Shown in pieces: positions 51,252 to 59,996 of a DNA stretch of 64,000 bases. The notes under the pieces were generated by a model. It searched no databases and was not told the DNA's origin. It was given only the letters and a program-made list of their open reading frames with translations. How positions within the stretch are numbered: position 1 is the stretch's first letter; each line of letters opens with the position of its first letter. Made by a program: the position numbers and the translations under genes. Source of the stretch: Microbacterium natoriense (GTDB lineage Bacteria; Actinomycetota; Actinomycetes; Actinomycetales; Microbacteriaceae); NCBI RefSeq assembly GCF_030816295.1, contig NZ_JAUSXV010000001.1, positions 992,001 through 1,056,000 on the forward strand, in the 5' to 3' direction.

Positions 51252-52808
51252 ATGTTCATCTTTCTGCTGCAGCTGAGGAACATGCTCGGGGGGTATCCCG
51301 AGCTGTACCTCTTCGTCGTGTACTCGGCACTGATCTGGGGCCTGTGGCTCACCAAGCTCCTGATCAGCCAGCACTACCGGCCGTACACCGAGCCGCACAG
51401 AGCCGGCACGAGCGTGATCATCCCGGTGGTCGACGAGCCGCTCGACCTGTTCCGCGACGTTCTCGGGCGGATCATCGACCAGAACCCCGACGAGATCATC
51501 GTGGTGATCAACGGTGCGCGCAATGTCGGCCTCGAAGAGGTCTGCGCCGAGTTCGCCCCGAAGGTGCGCTGGGTGCATACGACGATCGCCGGCAAGCGCA
51601 ACGCGGTCAAGGTCGGCGTCGAGCTGTCTTCGCATGAGATCTCGATCCTGGTCGACTCCGACACGGTCTGGACGCCCGGGGCGCTCGAGGAGCTGATCAA
51701 GCCCTTCGCCGACGAACGCGTCGGCGGAGTCACAACCCGCCAGCGCATCCTCGAGCCCGAGCGGCGGTGGATGACCCGCTGGGCCGACTGGCTGGAGAAC
51801 TCCCGCGCGCTCTACGCGATGCCGGCGCAGAGCGTGCTCGGGCAGGTGGGATGCCTGCCTGGACGCACGATCGCGTTCCGCCGCGAGATCCTCGTCCGCG
51901 TGATGGACAGGTTCATGACCGAGAGGTTCATGGGCGTGTTCCTCGAGGTGTCCGACGACCGTACGCTCACGAACCTCACCCTCAAGGAGGGTTACCGCGC
52001 GGTCTATCAGCACACCAGCCTCGTCTACACGGATGCTCCGACCCAACTGGGGAAGCTGTTCAAGCAGCAGCTGCGCTGGGCCCGCGGCAGTCAGTACAAC
52101 ACCTTGCGGATGCTCCCCTGGATGCTCGCGCACGCCCCGATGCTCGCGGTGTTCATGCTCATGGACATCGTGCTGCCGTTCCTGCTCGCCGGCGTGATCG
52201 CGGGCTGGGTGTACCGCGCGGCGCTCGGAGCCGGGCACAACTTCTACGAGGCGATCCTCGAGGAGTTCGGCGTCGGATCAGGGCTGATCTGGGTGGTGGC
52301 GCTGATCGTCGTCTCGTCGGTGCTGAGCATGGCGATCCGGCAGCTGCGGCATCTCTCGGAGAAACCCAGCGACTTCCTGCGGCTGCCGGTCTTCATCCTC
52401 GCGTCGACGTTCTTCCTCATGCCTGTTCGACTCATCGGGTTCTTCCGAATGGGGCACGTGGCCGGCTGGGGGACCAGGGCGGGCGCCTACACCGCAGGTC
52501 AGGACGATCCGGGCGACAGCATCCGCGGTGCTGACCCGGAGAGCGAGCGGATGCTGCAGGAGCTGCGCGATCTCTCCGACGGCGTGAAGGTCTCCCCGGA
52601 GTCGAGCACGGCCGATCCGGTATCGACGTCGACGGGATCGACAGCGGTTCTCGTGAAGACCTCTGCTCCGCTTCGCCGCAAGACCATGCAGGACGTGCCG
52701 GCGGCCGTCGAACGCCGACGGCTGAACCCGAAGGCCGCGTGGCCGTACGTCATGGGGTTCACGATCTTCGGATTGGAGGCGATGTTCATTGTCCTCGGCA
52801 CCGCGTAA
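51252..52808 (+). CDS. Processive family-2 glycosyltransferase (hyaluronan-synthase-like)
   Basis: A 518-residue membrane synthase. Helices near residues 15-40 precede a cytosolic GT-A domain (about 50-290) with TSVIIPVVDEP, the DxD motif VDSDT (Asp135/Asp137), EVSDDRTLTN and the processivity motif QQLRW (Gln272 to Trp276). Three or more helices follow (about 295-320, 343-365, 382-405), then a Ser/Thr-rich cytosolic tail and a last helix at the C-terminus. This is the plan of HasA, NodC and Cps3S, which make and export a polysaccharide in one protein. The overlapping GH26 and nearby UDP-glucose dehydrogenase point to a uronic-acid-containing polymer. Confidence 0.88.
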   Translation: MFIFLLQLRNMLGGYPELYLFVVYSALIWGLWLTKLLISQHYRPYTEPHRAGTSVIIPVVDEPLDLFRDVLGRIIDQNPDEIIVVINGARNVGLEEVCAEFAPKVRWVHTTIAGKRNAVKVGVELSSHEISILVDSDTVWTPGALEELIKPFADERVGGVTTRQRILEPERRWMTRWADWLENSRALYAMPAQSVLGQVGCLPGRTIAFRREILVRVMDRFMTERFMGVFLEVSDDRTLTNLTLKEGYRAVYQHTSLVYTDAPTQLGKLFKQQLRWARGSQYNTLRMLPWMLAHAPMLAVFMLMDIVLPFLLAGVIAGWVYRAALGAGHNFYEAILEEFGVGSGLIWVVALIVVSSVLSMAIRQLRHLSEKPSDFLRLPVFILASTFFLMPVRLIGFFRMGHVAGWGTRAGAYTAGQDDPGDSIRGADPESERMLQELRDLSDGVKVSPESSTADPVSTSTGSTAVLVKTSAPLRRKTMQDVPAAVERRRLNPKAAWPYVMGFTIFGLEAMFIVLGTA

Positions 52809-54207
52809 TCAGAGCTGGTGGGCTGCCACCCCCGCGGCAGGTCGCCGCGGGCTCATCGGAGGAGCCCTCCTGGTGGTCTCCCTCGTCATCGTCAGCGTCT
52901 TCGTCTGGGTGAGCCCGGGCGGAGCCACCCCGCCGCCGAGCGTCGACGCCCAGCTCGCCGCCAGCCAGACGGAGAACGCCGAGCTTCAGGAGAAGCTCGA
53001 CGACGCTCAGGCGAAGCTGGATGCCGCCGGCAGGAAGGGCGACAAGTTCACCCCGACTCCCAGCCCGACTCCGACACCCGCTCCGACGCCCACGGCGGCG
53101 CCCGATGCCCCGACCATTCCCGAGTCCGAGACGATCGTGGTGTACCGCGATGCGGAGAGCGAGGGACAGCCGCACCCGACATCCCCGCCCAAGCCGACCG
53201 TGCCGGTGGCGCCCGAGACGGTCACGGCCCCCTCGATCGCCAGCATCCTCGCGCCGGAGTCGCGCTATTTCGGGATGTACACCTCGCAGGCGCCGTTCGA
53301 TTTCGCCACCTTCGATGATGCCGCGATGGATGCCGGCAGCCGGCAGTCCCTCGTGGGCTACTTCGGCGGCTGGGATCAGACCTACCGCGGCGACGTGGTC
53401 ACCGCGTCATGGAAGCGGGGGCTGCTGCCGATGCTCACCTGGGAGTCGCGGCCGATCAGCGCGCCGAACGACCAGACGGTGCTGCCGGAATACTCGCTGC
53501 CGCGCATCCTCGCCGGCGACTTCGACGCCTACCTGCATCAGTACGCGAAGGACATCGTGGCCACCGGGCTCCCGCTCGCGATCCGGCTGGATCACGAGAT
53601 GAACGGCACCTGGTATCCCTGGTCGGAGCAGAAGAGCGACGGCTCATCGCTGAACGGCAACGGTCCTGGCGACTTCGTCGCGATGTGGCGCCACGTCCAC
53701 GACATCTTCGCGGCGGAGGGGGCGAACCAGTTCGTGATCTGGACCTGGGCGCCCAACATCGTCAACAACCTGCCCACTCGTCATCAGGACGTCTCGTACC
53801 TGCAATCGCTGTACCCCGGTGACGAATACGTCGACCTGGTCGGCGCGTCGGGATACCTGCGCACTCCGTTCAAGCCGGAGAACGACTTCACGTTCGGGTA
53901 CACGTTCGACGCCACTCTGGATCAGCTGCGCGCGATCACCGACAAGCCCATCATCATCGCCGAAGTCGGGGCGACCGAGACCGGCGGGCACAAGGCCGCA
54001 TGGGTGACGTCGATGTTCGACGCGTTCGCCGATCCCGCGAATGACGACATCATCGGCTTCGCCTGGTTCAATCTCGCGGTCACGACCATCAGCGGAGGCG
54101 AGCGCGTCACGAACGACTGGCGCATCGATTCGCGGGCCGATTCGCTCGCCGCGTTCGCAACGGGGCTCGCCGATCCGGCTGGTCGCTTCCGCCTCATCCC
54201 CTATTGA
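52789..54207 (+). CDS. Membrane-anchored GH26-family glycosidase
   Basis: A 472-residue protein: one N-terminal helix (about 20-42), a coiled-coil-like stretch (SVDAQLAASQTENAELQEKL), a Pro/Thr linker (about 88-145), then a GH26 catalytic domain. Acid/base Glu270 lies in IRLDHEMNGTWYPW and the nucleophile Glu392 in KPIIIAEVGATE, the standard pair. It starts at TTG with GGAGG nine bases upstream and overlaps the synthase gene by 20 bases. It probably cuts or edits the polymer outside the membrane, the role played by BcsZ or PgaB-type hydrolases in other synthase systems. Confidence 0.88.
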   Translation: MSSAPRNQSWWAATPAAGRRGLIGGALLVVSLVIVSVFVWVSPGGATPPPSVDAQLAASQTENAELQEKLDDAQAKLDAAGRKGDKFTPTPSPTPTPAPTPTAAPDAPTIPESETIVVYRDAESEGQPHPTSPPKPTVPVAPETVTAPSIASILAPESRYFGMYTSQAPFDFATFDDAAMDAGSRQSLVGYFGGWDQTYRGDVVTASWKRGLLPMLTWESRPISAPNDQTVLPEYSLPRILAGDFDAYLHQYAKDIVATGLPLAIRLDHEMNGTWYPWSEQKSDGSSLNGNGPGDFVAMWRHVHDIFAAEGANQFVIWTWAPNIVNNLPTRHQDVSYLQSLYPGDEYVDLVGASGYLRTPFKPENDFTFGYTFDATLDQLRAITDKPIIIAEVGATETGGHKAAWVTSMFDAFADPANDDIIGFAWFNLAVTTISGGERVTNDWRIDSRADSLAAFATGLADPAGRFRLIPY

Positions 54208-54316
54208 TCCGCTCCGGGGAGCGTCGGCCGACCCGCCCAGCGGTCTCGGCCCCGTCCCCTCGACCGCACGTCCGCACCACCCATCGCTCGACTCGTGTGA
54301 ACTGGAGGGAAACATC

Positions 54317-55741
54317 ATGAAGACCAAGAACGCGCACCAGATACACATCACCCCGCTGCCGTCGGAGGATCGATCCGCCCCATTGCGGATCAGCGTGATC
54401 GGCACCGGCTATCTCGGCGCCACCCACGCCGCAGCGATGGCCGAACTCGGCTTCGACGTCATCGGCGTCGACACCGATCCGACGAAGATCGCGGCGCTGG
54501 AGCGCGGCGAGGTCCCCTTCTTCGAACCGGGCCTGCCCGAACTGATCTCCCGACATGTCGAGACCGGGCGCCTCTCGTTCACGACGGATCTGCGAGCGGC
54601 CGTGCAGGCCAGCGATGTGCATTTCATCTGCGTCGGCACGCCGCAGCATCCGTCCAGCCATGCCGCCGACCTGCGGTTCGTGGATGCCGCGACCCGCGCG
54701 GTGGCCGAGAGCCTCGGCCACGATGGGCTCATCGTCGGCAAGTCGACGGTGCCGGTCGGCACGGCGGCGCGGCTGAGGGAGATGGTGGCCGCGACCGCGT
54801 CGCCGGCCGTGCACGCAGAGCTCATCTGGAACCCCGAGTTCCTTCGCGAGGGGCTGGCCGTGGAGGACACCCTGCGGCCCGATCGTGTCGTGATCGGGGG
54901 AGCATCGCCGTGGGCGGAGGAGCGGATGCGCCACGTCTACGGCACGGCGATCGCGGCCGGGGCGCCATTCGTCGCCTGCGATCTGCCGACCGCCGAACTC
55001 GTGAAGGTGAGTGCGAACGCTTTCCTCGCGACGAAGATCTCGTTCATCAACGCGATCGCAGGTCTCTGCGAGAAGGCGGATGCCGACGTCTCGGTGCTTG
55101 CCGACGCGATCGGCTACGACGCGCGGATCGGTCGGAAGTTCCTCAACGCCGGGTTGGGCTTCGGCGGCGGGTGCCTGCCGAAGGACATCCGGGCGCTGAT
55201 GCACCGAGCCGGTGAGCTCGGGGCGTACTCGGCCGTGAAGCTCATGCAGCAGGTGGACGAGATCAACATGGACCAGCGCCAGCGGGTGATGGACATCACG
55301 CTCTCCGCTCTCGGCGGATCGGTGCTGAACGCGCGTGTCGCGGTGCTCGGGGCGGCGTTCAAACCCGACACCGACGACGTACGTGATTCTCCGGCTCTCA
55401 ACGTCGCCGCGGCCCTGCACCTGAGGGGGGCTCTCGTGACGATCTACGACCCTGCGGCCGGGCCCACCGCCAAGCGGATCTTCCCGACGCTCAGTTACGC
55501 GGATCGCATGGACGACGCTGTGCGTGGAGCAGACATCGTGCTGGTGCTCACGGAGTGGGAGGAGTTCCGCGCCGCCGACCCGGCGCGAGTCGGCGCGCTG
55601 GTCGAGCGCCGCGCGGTCGTCGATGCGCGCAACTGCCTGCCCGCCGAATCGTGGCAGGACGAGGGCTGGGCGTACTGGGGTCTCGGGCGTCTGGGCACTG
55701 CCTCTGCGGCAGAGGTGGGCAGTCGCGTCAAAGCCGCCTGA
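54317..55741 (+). CDS. ugd: UDP-glucose 6-dehydrogenase
   Basis: Oxidises UDP-glucose twice to UDP-glucuronate. The 474-residue enzyme has the Rossmann motif ISVIGTGYLGATHAAAMAE, VPFFEPGLPELI, KSTVPVGTA, WNPEFLREG and catalytic Cys286 in GFGGGCLPKDIRAL. The C-terminal domain contains LGAAFKPDTDDVRDSPA. CTGGAGGG precedes the ATG. It lies 109 bases after the GH26 gene and probably supplies the sugar donor to the synthase, the HasB role. Confidence 0.94.
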   Translation: MKTKNAHQIHITPLPSEDRSAPLRISVIGTGYLGATHAAAMAELGFDVIGVDTDPTKIAALERGEVPFFEPGLPELISRHVETGRLSFTTDLRAAVQASDVHFICVGTPQHPSSHAADLRFVDAATRAVAESLGHDGLIVGKSTVPVGTAARLREMVAATASPAVHAELIWNPEFLREGLAVEDTLRPDRVVIGGASPWAEERMRHVYGTAIAAGAPFVACDLPTAELVKVSANAFLATKISFINAIAGLCEKADADVSVLADAIGYDARIGRKFLNAGLGFGGGCLPKDIRALMHRAGELGAYSAVKLMQQVDEINMDQRQRVMDITLSALGGSVLNARVAVLGAAFKPDTDDVRDSPALNVAAALHLRGALVTIYDPAAGPTAKRIFPTLSYADRMDDAVRGADIVLVLTEWEEFRAADPARVGALVERRAVVDARNCLPAESWQDEGWAYWGLGRLGTASAAEVGSRVKAA

Positions 55742-55754
55742 TCGAGCCCGACGA

Positions 55755-55788
55755 GCGTGCGAGGGGAGCGCCTGATTCCCTCGCACGC
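55755..55788. terminator. Bidirectional terminator between ugd and the ECF operon
   Basis: GCGTGCGAGGG (55755-55765) pairs with CCCTCGCACGC (55778-55788), an 11-bp perfect stem between convergent genes. Confidence 0.8.
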
Positions 55789-55837
55789 CCGTGCGGTCCG
55801 CGGCAGCATCGGGTGCAGATGCCTTGAGTGCGCGGCG

Positions 55838-56536
55838 TTACGGGCGCGAACGCCGGGGTTGCGGGAGACGCCCGCCGACGCCGGCCCTGCGCAGCCGGTC
55901 GGCGATGAGGATGCCGAGAGCCGTGGCCCCCACGCAGCTCGCGAGCGTGACCGCGAAGAACAAGACCTGGTACCAGAGGCCGAACGCTCCCAGGTCGAAC
56001 GACACCCACGCCATCACGGGGTAGACGACGCTGACGACCAGCGCGCCGATGTAGTGCATCCAGGTGCCCCAATAGCGCCAGATCACGAAGAGGAACGGCA
56101 GCTCGGCGAACGCGGCCCACCACAGGTTCGTGAGGACGCTGCTGAAGCCGTAGCCGGAGAACGGCACGATCACGAGGCCCGCCAGCAGGCCGACCAGCAT
56201 GCCGACCAGGGGACGCCGCAGCAGGCGCAGCCCGATCACCGAGGGCAGCAGCCACAACCCGGCCATCGCGACGCTCACGATCGGCAGCACGGGGAAGAGG
56301 ATGGTCGACAGCCAGTTCGCCGGGGCGAGCAGCAGTCCGCCCGCGACGCCGAGCGCCGCGCAGGTGAGGAGGATCGCGGTCGGGAAGCGGAAGCGTCCGG
56401 CATCCGCTCTCCTCCCGCTCGCGCGTGGTCGATTCTGCATCTCCGCGGGCGGGGCGGGATGCGTTTCCGACCACGCGCCGTCAGGAAGGGGGGTCTGGGA
56501 CTCGTGGCCGGCGTTCACGGCATCCGTCCCGCTCAT
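55838..56536 (-). CDS. ECF transporter substrate-binding (S) component, first
   Basis: A 232-residue protein with a 55-residue soluble N-terminus and about six membrane helices (FPTAILLTCAALGVAGGLLL onwards). Size, helix number and the LLRRPLVGMLVGLLAG segment suit an ECF S component, perhaps of the YkoE type. It is the last gene of an operon with a double ATPase, T component and siderophore-interacting protein, and its ATG overlaps the SIP stop by four bases. It shares clear blocks with the 181-residue protein at 63375-63920. The substrate is unknown; thiamin precursors, haem or a siderophore are possible. Confidence 0.75.
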   Translation of the reverse strand: MSGTDAVNAGHESQTPLPDGAWSETHPAPPAEMQNRPRASGRRADAGRFRFPTAILLTCAALGVAGGLLLAPANWLSTILFPVLPIVSVAMAGLWLLPSVIGLRLLRRPLVGMLVGLLAGLVIVPFSGYGFSSVLTNLWWAAFAELPFLFVIWRYWGTWMHYIGALVVSVVYPVMAWVSFDLGAFGLWYQVLFFAVTLASCVGATALGILIADRLRRAGVGGRLPQPRRSRP

Positions 56537-57408
56537 GCGAGGGGCTCCGCTGCGGCTTCGCGGGCGGCCTTCGACGCGGGAGACGCCGCGCCGATCTTCC
56601 AGTACCCGCAGAAGCTGACGGCGTTCTTGTCGACACCGCGCTCGCCGACCAGATGCTTGCGCACGCCCGAGGCGAGCGACTGCTCGCCTGCCGCGTAGGC
56701 GTGGAAGGGCGCGTCGGGCAGGGCGTTCGTAGCCAGTGCCGCCAGGGCGAGCACGCCGGGGGCCGTATCGTGCGGACGTGTGATCCACGTGACGTCGACG
56801 CCGTCCGGGTGCGGGAACGCCAGGGCGTCCTCATCAGAGGGCACTTCGATGATCGCCGTGCCGACGGCGGTGGCGGGGAGTGAGGCGCAGATGCCGGCGA
56901 TGGCCGGAAGCGCCGTCTCGTCGCCGACGAGCACGACCCGGTCGGTGCCTCGCTGCGGATTGAAGGTGAGACCCTCATCGATGATCAGCACGTGCTCGCC
57001 GGGCGAGCACGTCTCCGCCCAGCGCGACGCCGGTCCGGCGGTGCCGTCTGCGGCTGAACCGTGCAGCACGAAGTCGACGTCGATCTCGGCGCCGGCGTCG
57101 CCCGTCGCCCGTCGGTACGCCCGCACGGTGTAGTTGCGCATGACCGGCCGTTCGCCGTCGGGGATGCGCAGGAACTTCAGGTACCCGAACATGCTGTTCG
57201 CCTTGGCGGGCACACGCTCGAGCCCGGCGTCTCCGCCGATCGGGAGGAACAGCCGGAACCACTGGTCGTAGCCCATCGGGCGGAACCTCTCGACTTCTCC
57301 TCCGCCGAGAGTGACTCTCAGCCAGTGGGCGGAGAGCCGTTCGGTGCGCAGCACGGTGAGGTGGATCAGCTCTGCTGACTCGGGTTTGACCATCTTGCTG
57401 AATGCCAT
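56533..57408 (-). CDS. Siderophore-interacting protein (SIP, FAD-dependent reductase)
   Basis: A 291-residue NAD(P)H-flavin reductase of the ViuB/SIP family, which releases iron from ferric siderophores in the cytosol. The N-terminal FAD domain carries RNYTVRAYRR (R-x-Y-T-x-R), and VVLVGDETALPAIAGI is the family's NAD(P)-domain entry. The ending FCGYWKIGAAS is also typical. It sits inside an ECF importer operon, ten bases after the T-component gene and overlapping the S-component gene. The natural reading is that this ECF system brings in an iron chelate that SIP reduces. Confidence 0.9.
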   Translation of the reverse strand: MAFSKMVKPESAELIHLTVLRTERLSAHWLRVTLGGGEVERFRPMGYDQWFRLFLPIGGDAGLERVPAKANSMFGYLKFLRIPDGERPVMRNYTVRAYRRATGDAGAEIDVDFVLHGSAADGTAGPASRWAETCSPGEHVLIIDEGLTFNPQRGTDRVVLVGDETALPAIAGICASLPATAVGTAIIEVPSDEDALAFPHPDGVDVTWITRPHDTAPGVLALAALATNALPDAPFHAYAAGEQSLASGVRKHLVGERGVDKNAVSFCGYWKIGAASPASKAAREAAAEPLA

Positions 57409-57418
57409 CGGGCGCCTT

Positions 57419-58225
57419 TCAGAGGTTCCAGGAGAGGAGGAAGATCGTTGCGGATGCGGCCAGCACCACCACGATGAAGACGATGTCGCGCGCGCGGAAC
57501 GGCACCAGATGCCGCTCGGTGCGGGTGGAATGGGCGCCGAAGGCGCGCGAGTCCATCGCGAGGGCGACGCGCTCGGCGTGACGGATCGCCCCGGCCAGCA
57601 GAGGCACGATGTACCCCCAGCCGCGGGCGATCCGCGAGAACGGTCCGCGCCCGCCGTGGTGCCCGCGGACGCGGTGCGCGGCGCGGATCACCGAGAGCTC
57701 GTGCCCGAAGCGGGGCACGAAGCGGAACGCGGCGAGTGCCGTGTAGCCGATCCGGTACGGCACCCGCAGCTGCTGCACGCTCGCGCGCACCAGGTCGGGG
57801 CCGGTCGTCGTGAGCCCGCCGATCAGCGCCAGCGCGACGATCGAACCCAGCCGCAGCGCGGTGGCGAAGCCGATCGCGAGGGCGCCGGAGTAGAGCGTCC
57901 AGCCGCCGATCTGCAGGGCGGGGGCGCTGCCGTGCACCTGCGCCGCATCGACCCATACCGAGAACCCGAGGCCGATCAGGAGCATGCCGGCGGGAAGCGC
58001 CCCGAACAGGATCGCCGCGAGCCGGCCGGTGAGCCGCGCGCCGACGAGCAGCAACGCGTAGGCGAGGAGCAGGAACGCTGCGGGGGTCGCCAGATCGCGC
58101 GCGAACACGAGCAGGAACATGGCCGGCGCGACGGCGGCGATCTTCGAGATCGGGTTCAGGGCGTAGAGGAACTGTCGCGGCGAGGTCGCCACGATCCGCG
58201 CGTAGGGGTCGAAGGCGCCGCTCAC
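57419..58225 (-). CDS. ECF transporter transmembrane (T) component
   Basis: A 268-residue EcfT/CbiQ-like protein with about five helices. The coupling region PYRIGYTALAAFRFVPRFGHEL and the signature RVALAMDSRAFG, whose Ala-Arg pairs contact the ATPases, are present. The GTG start overlaps the ATPase stop by four bases. It links the double ATPase to one or more S components. Confidence 0.9.
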   Translation of the reverse strand: MSGAFDPYARIVATSPRQFLYALNPISKIAAVAPAMFLLVFARDLATPAAFLLLAYALLLVGARLTGRLAAILFGALPAGMLLIGLGFSVWVDAAQVHGSAPALQIGGWTLYSGALAIGFATALRLGSIVALALIGGLTTTGPDLVRASVQQLRVPYRIGYTALAAFRFVPRFGHELSVIRAAHRVRGHHGGRGPFSRIARGWGYIVPLLAGAIRHAERVALAMDSRAFGAHSTRTERHLVPFRARDIVFIVVVLAASATIFLLSWNL

Positions 58226-59946
58226 GAGAGCTCCGCTCGCATCCGCTGCAGCGCGGGCAGACGCAACCCGGCGTCGGCGAACGTCTGCTCGCTCCGGAAC
58301 AGCTCCTCGGTGGTGCCGGCCGCGTGCACACGTCCGTCGGCGAGGATCACGGTATGGGTCGCGTGCTCGGCGACGAGCTGCAGGTCGTGGGTGACGATCA
58401 CGATCGTCGTGCCCTCGGCGCGCAGGTCATCGAGCAGGCTGAGCAGTTCGGCGGCCCTCGCGCGATCCTGTCCGAAGGTGGGCTCGTCGAGCGCGAGCAC
58501 GTGAGGGCGCGTGATCAGAGCGGTGCCGACCGAGAGGCGGCGCTTCTCGCCCCCGGAGAGGAGGAACGGATGCCGGTCGGCCTTGTCTTCGAGCCCGAAG
58601 CGGACGAGCATCTCTCGGACGTCGTCGCCGACGGACGGCCCGCGGGCGCCGTGCGCGAGTTCGTCGAAGACGGTGTGCGCGATGAACTGGTGCTCGGGAT
58701 TCTGGAACACGAACCCGATGCGCGCCGCGAGCTCGTGCGGTGAGGCCTTGGCGGGGTCGAGACCCGCGACGTCGACCTGCCCCTTGGGCGGAGGGACGAC
58801 GCCGGCGAGAGCCTGGATCAGCGTGGTCTTGCCCGCGCCGTTCGTGCCGACGATCGCGGTCAGGCTGCCGGCCGGGATGTCGAGGTCCACGCCGTGCAGG
58901 ATCTCGCGGCGCCCCTTGCGCACGGTGAGGCCGCGGGCCCGGATGACCGGGTCGTCTTCCGCATCGTTCGTTGAGCGAGCGAAGCGAGACGAAACGCTTT
59001 TCTCCGAGCTCGACGTGGGGTGGACGCGTTTCGTCTCGGTCGCTGCGCTCCCTCGCTCAACGACCCGTGAGCGTGCTCGCTCAACGACCGGTGCGGCCGA
59101 GAGGACGCGCCCCAGCTCTTCGGCGGTGAGCGGCAGCGGGTCGAGCACGACACCGGCATCCCGCATCCGCAGCGCCTCCAGCGTCGCGGCCGGAAGCCAT
59201 ACGCCCATCGCCAGCAGTTCGTCGACGTTGTCACGCAGCACCGGGGCCGCTGGGCCGTCGAAGGCGATACGGCCGGCGCGATCGAGCACGATCACCCGGG
59301 TCGCGAATCCCATGGCGGCGTCGAGGTTGTGCTCGACGAGCAGGATCGCGCGGTCGCCGGCCGAGACGACGTCGGCGAGTGCGTCGTACACGTCGTCGAT
59401 GCCCTGCGGGTCGAGGTTCGCGGTCGGCTCGTCGAGCACGATGAGCGGAGAGCCCATCGCGAGGGCGCACGCGATCGCGAGACGCTGACGGCCGCCGCCG
59501 GAGAGCTGGTCGGGGTTGTCGGCGCGCCGTTCCCAGAGGCCGATGCGACGAAGAGCGTCCTCGGTGCGGCGTTGCACCTCGGCGAGCGGAAGCAGCAGGT
59601 TCTCGGGGCCGAAGGCGACCTCGTCGTACACGGTGCCGGTGACGATCTGCGCGTCCGGATCCTGGAACACCATGGCGACGTGCGTGCTGAGGGTGGGCGT
59701 CGGAGTGGTCGCGGCGTCGAGACCGCCGACCTCGACGGCGCCCGTGAGGACGGCCGGAACAGCGTGGGGGATGAGCCCGTTCGTCGCGAGCGTGAGCGTC
59801 GACTTGCCCGAGCCGGACGGTCCGAGAAGCAGCACGACCTCTCCTGAGCGGATGTCGAAGTTGACGTGCGCGGGAGCGGGGTCGGCGGCATCGGCGTGGG
59901 TGATGGACAGGTCACGCACGCTCAGCAGGGGCGCAGATGGGCGCAC
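58222..59946 (-). CDS. ECF transporter ATPase, two ABC domains fused
   Basis: A 574-residue protein with two complete nucleotide-binding domains, equivalent to EcfA1 plus EcfA2. Domain 1: Walker A GPSGSGKST, signature LSGGGRQRLAIA, Walker B LIVLDEPTANLD. Domain 2: GTNGAGKTT, LSGGEKRRLSVG, VLALDEPTFGQD. Residues of roughly 290-330 between them (VVERARSRVVERGS to SVSSRFARSTND) are encoded by inverted type A repeats, so the linker is repeat-derived. The GTG start has GAAGGG nearby, supplied by a type B repeat. It is the first gene of the operon and lies behind a DtxR-like box. Confidence 0.92.
   Translation of the reverse strand: MRPSAPLLSVRDLSITHADAADPAPAHVNFDIRSGEVVLLLGPSGSGKSTLTLATNGLIPHAVPAVLTGAVEVGGLDAATTPTPTLSTHVAMVFQDPDAQIVTGTVYDEVAFGPENLLLPLAEVQRRTEDALRRIGLWERRADNPDQLSGGGRQRLAIACALAMGSPLIVLDEPTANLDPQGIDDVYDALADVVSAGDRAILLVEHNLDAAMGFATRVIVLDRAGRIAFDGPAAPVLRDNVDELLAMGVWLPAATLEALRMRDAGVVLDPLPLTAEELGRVLSAAPVVERARSRVVERGSAATETKRVHPTSSSEKSVSSRFARSTNDAEDDPVIRARGLTVRKGRREILHGVDLDIPAGSLTAIVGTNGAGKTTLIQALAGVVPPPKGQVDVAGLDPAKASPHELAARIGFVFQNPEHQFIAHTVFDELAHGARGPSVGDDVREMLVRFGLEDKADRHPFLLSGGEKRRLSVGTALITRPHVLALDEPTFGQDRARAAELLSLLDDLRAEGTTIVIVTHDLQLVAEHATHTVILADGRVHAAGTTEELFRSEQTFADAGLRLPALQRMRAELS
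58968..59091. repeat. Type A interspersed repeats within the ECF ATPase gene
   Basis: Copies at 58968-58997, 59026-59065 (inverted) and 59076-59091 share the core GAGCGAGCGAAGCGAGACGA with the intergenic elements near 14.5 and 19.7 kb. They lie in frame in the interdomain linker. Confidence 0.88.
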
Positions 59947-59950
59947 GGTG

Positions 59951-59973
59951 CCCTTCGACAGGCTCAGGGACCC
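59951..59973. repeat. Interspersed repeat, type B, upstream of the ECF operon
   Basis: Core CTTCGACAGGCTCAGGGACC, lying between the iron box and the GTG start. On the coding strand its end supplies GAAGGG about four bases before the GTG. Confidence 0.75.
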
Positions 59974-59996
59974 AGGGGTCAGCGAAACGAACCCTT

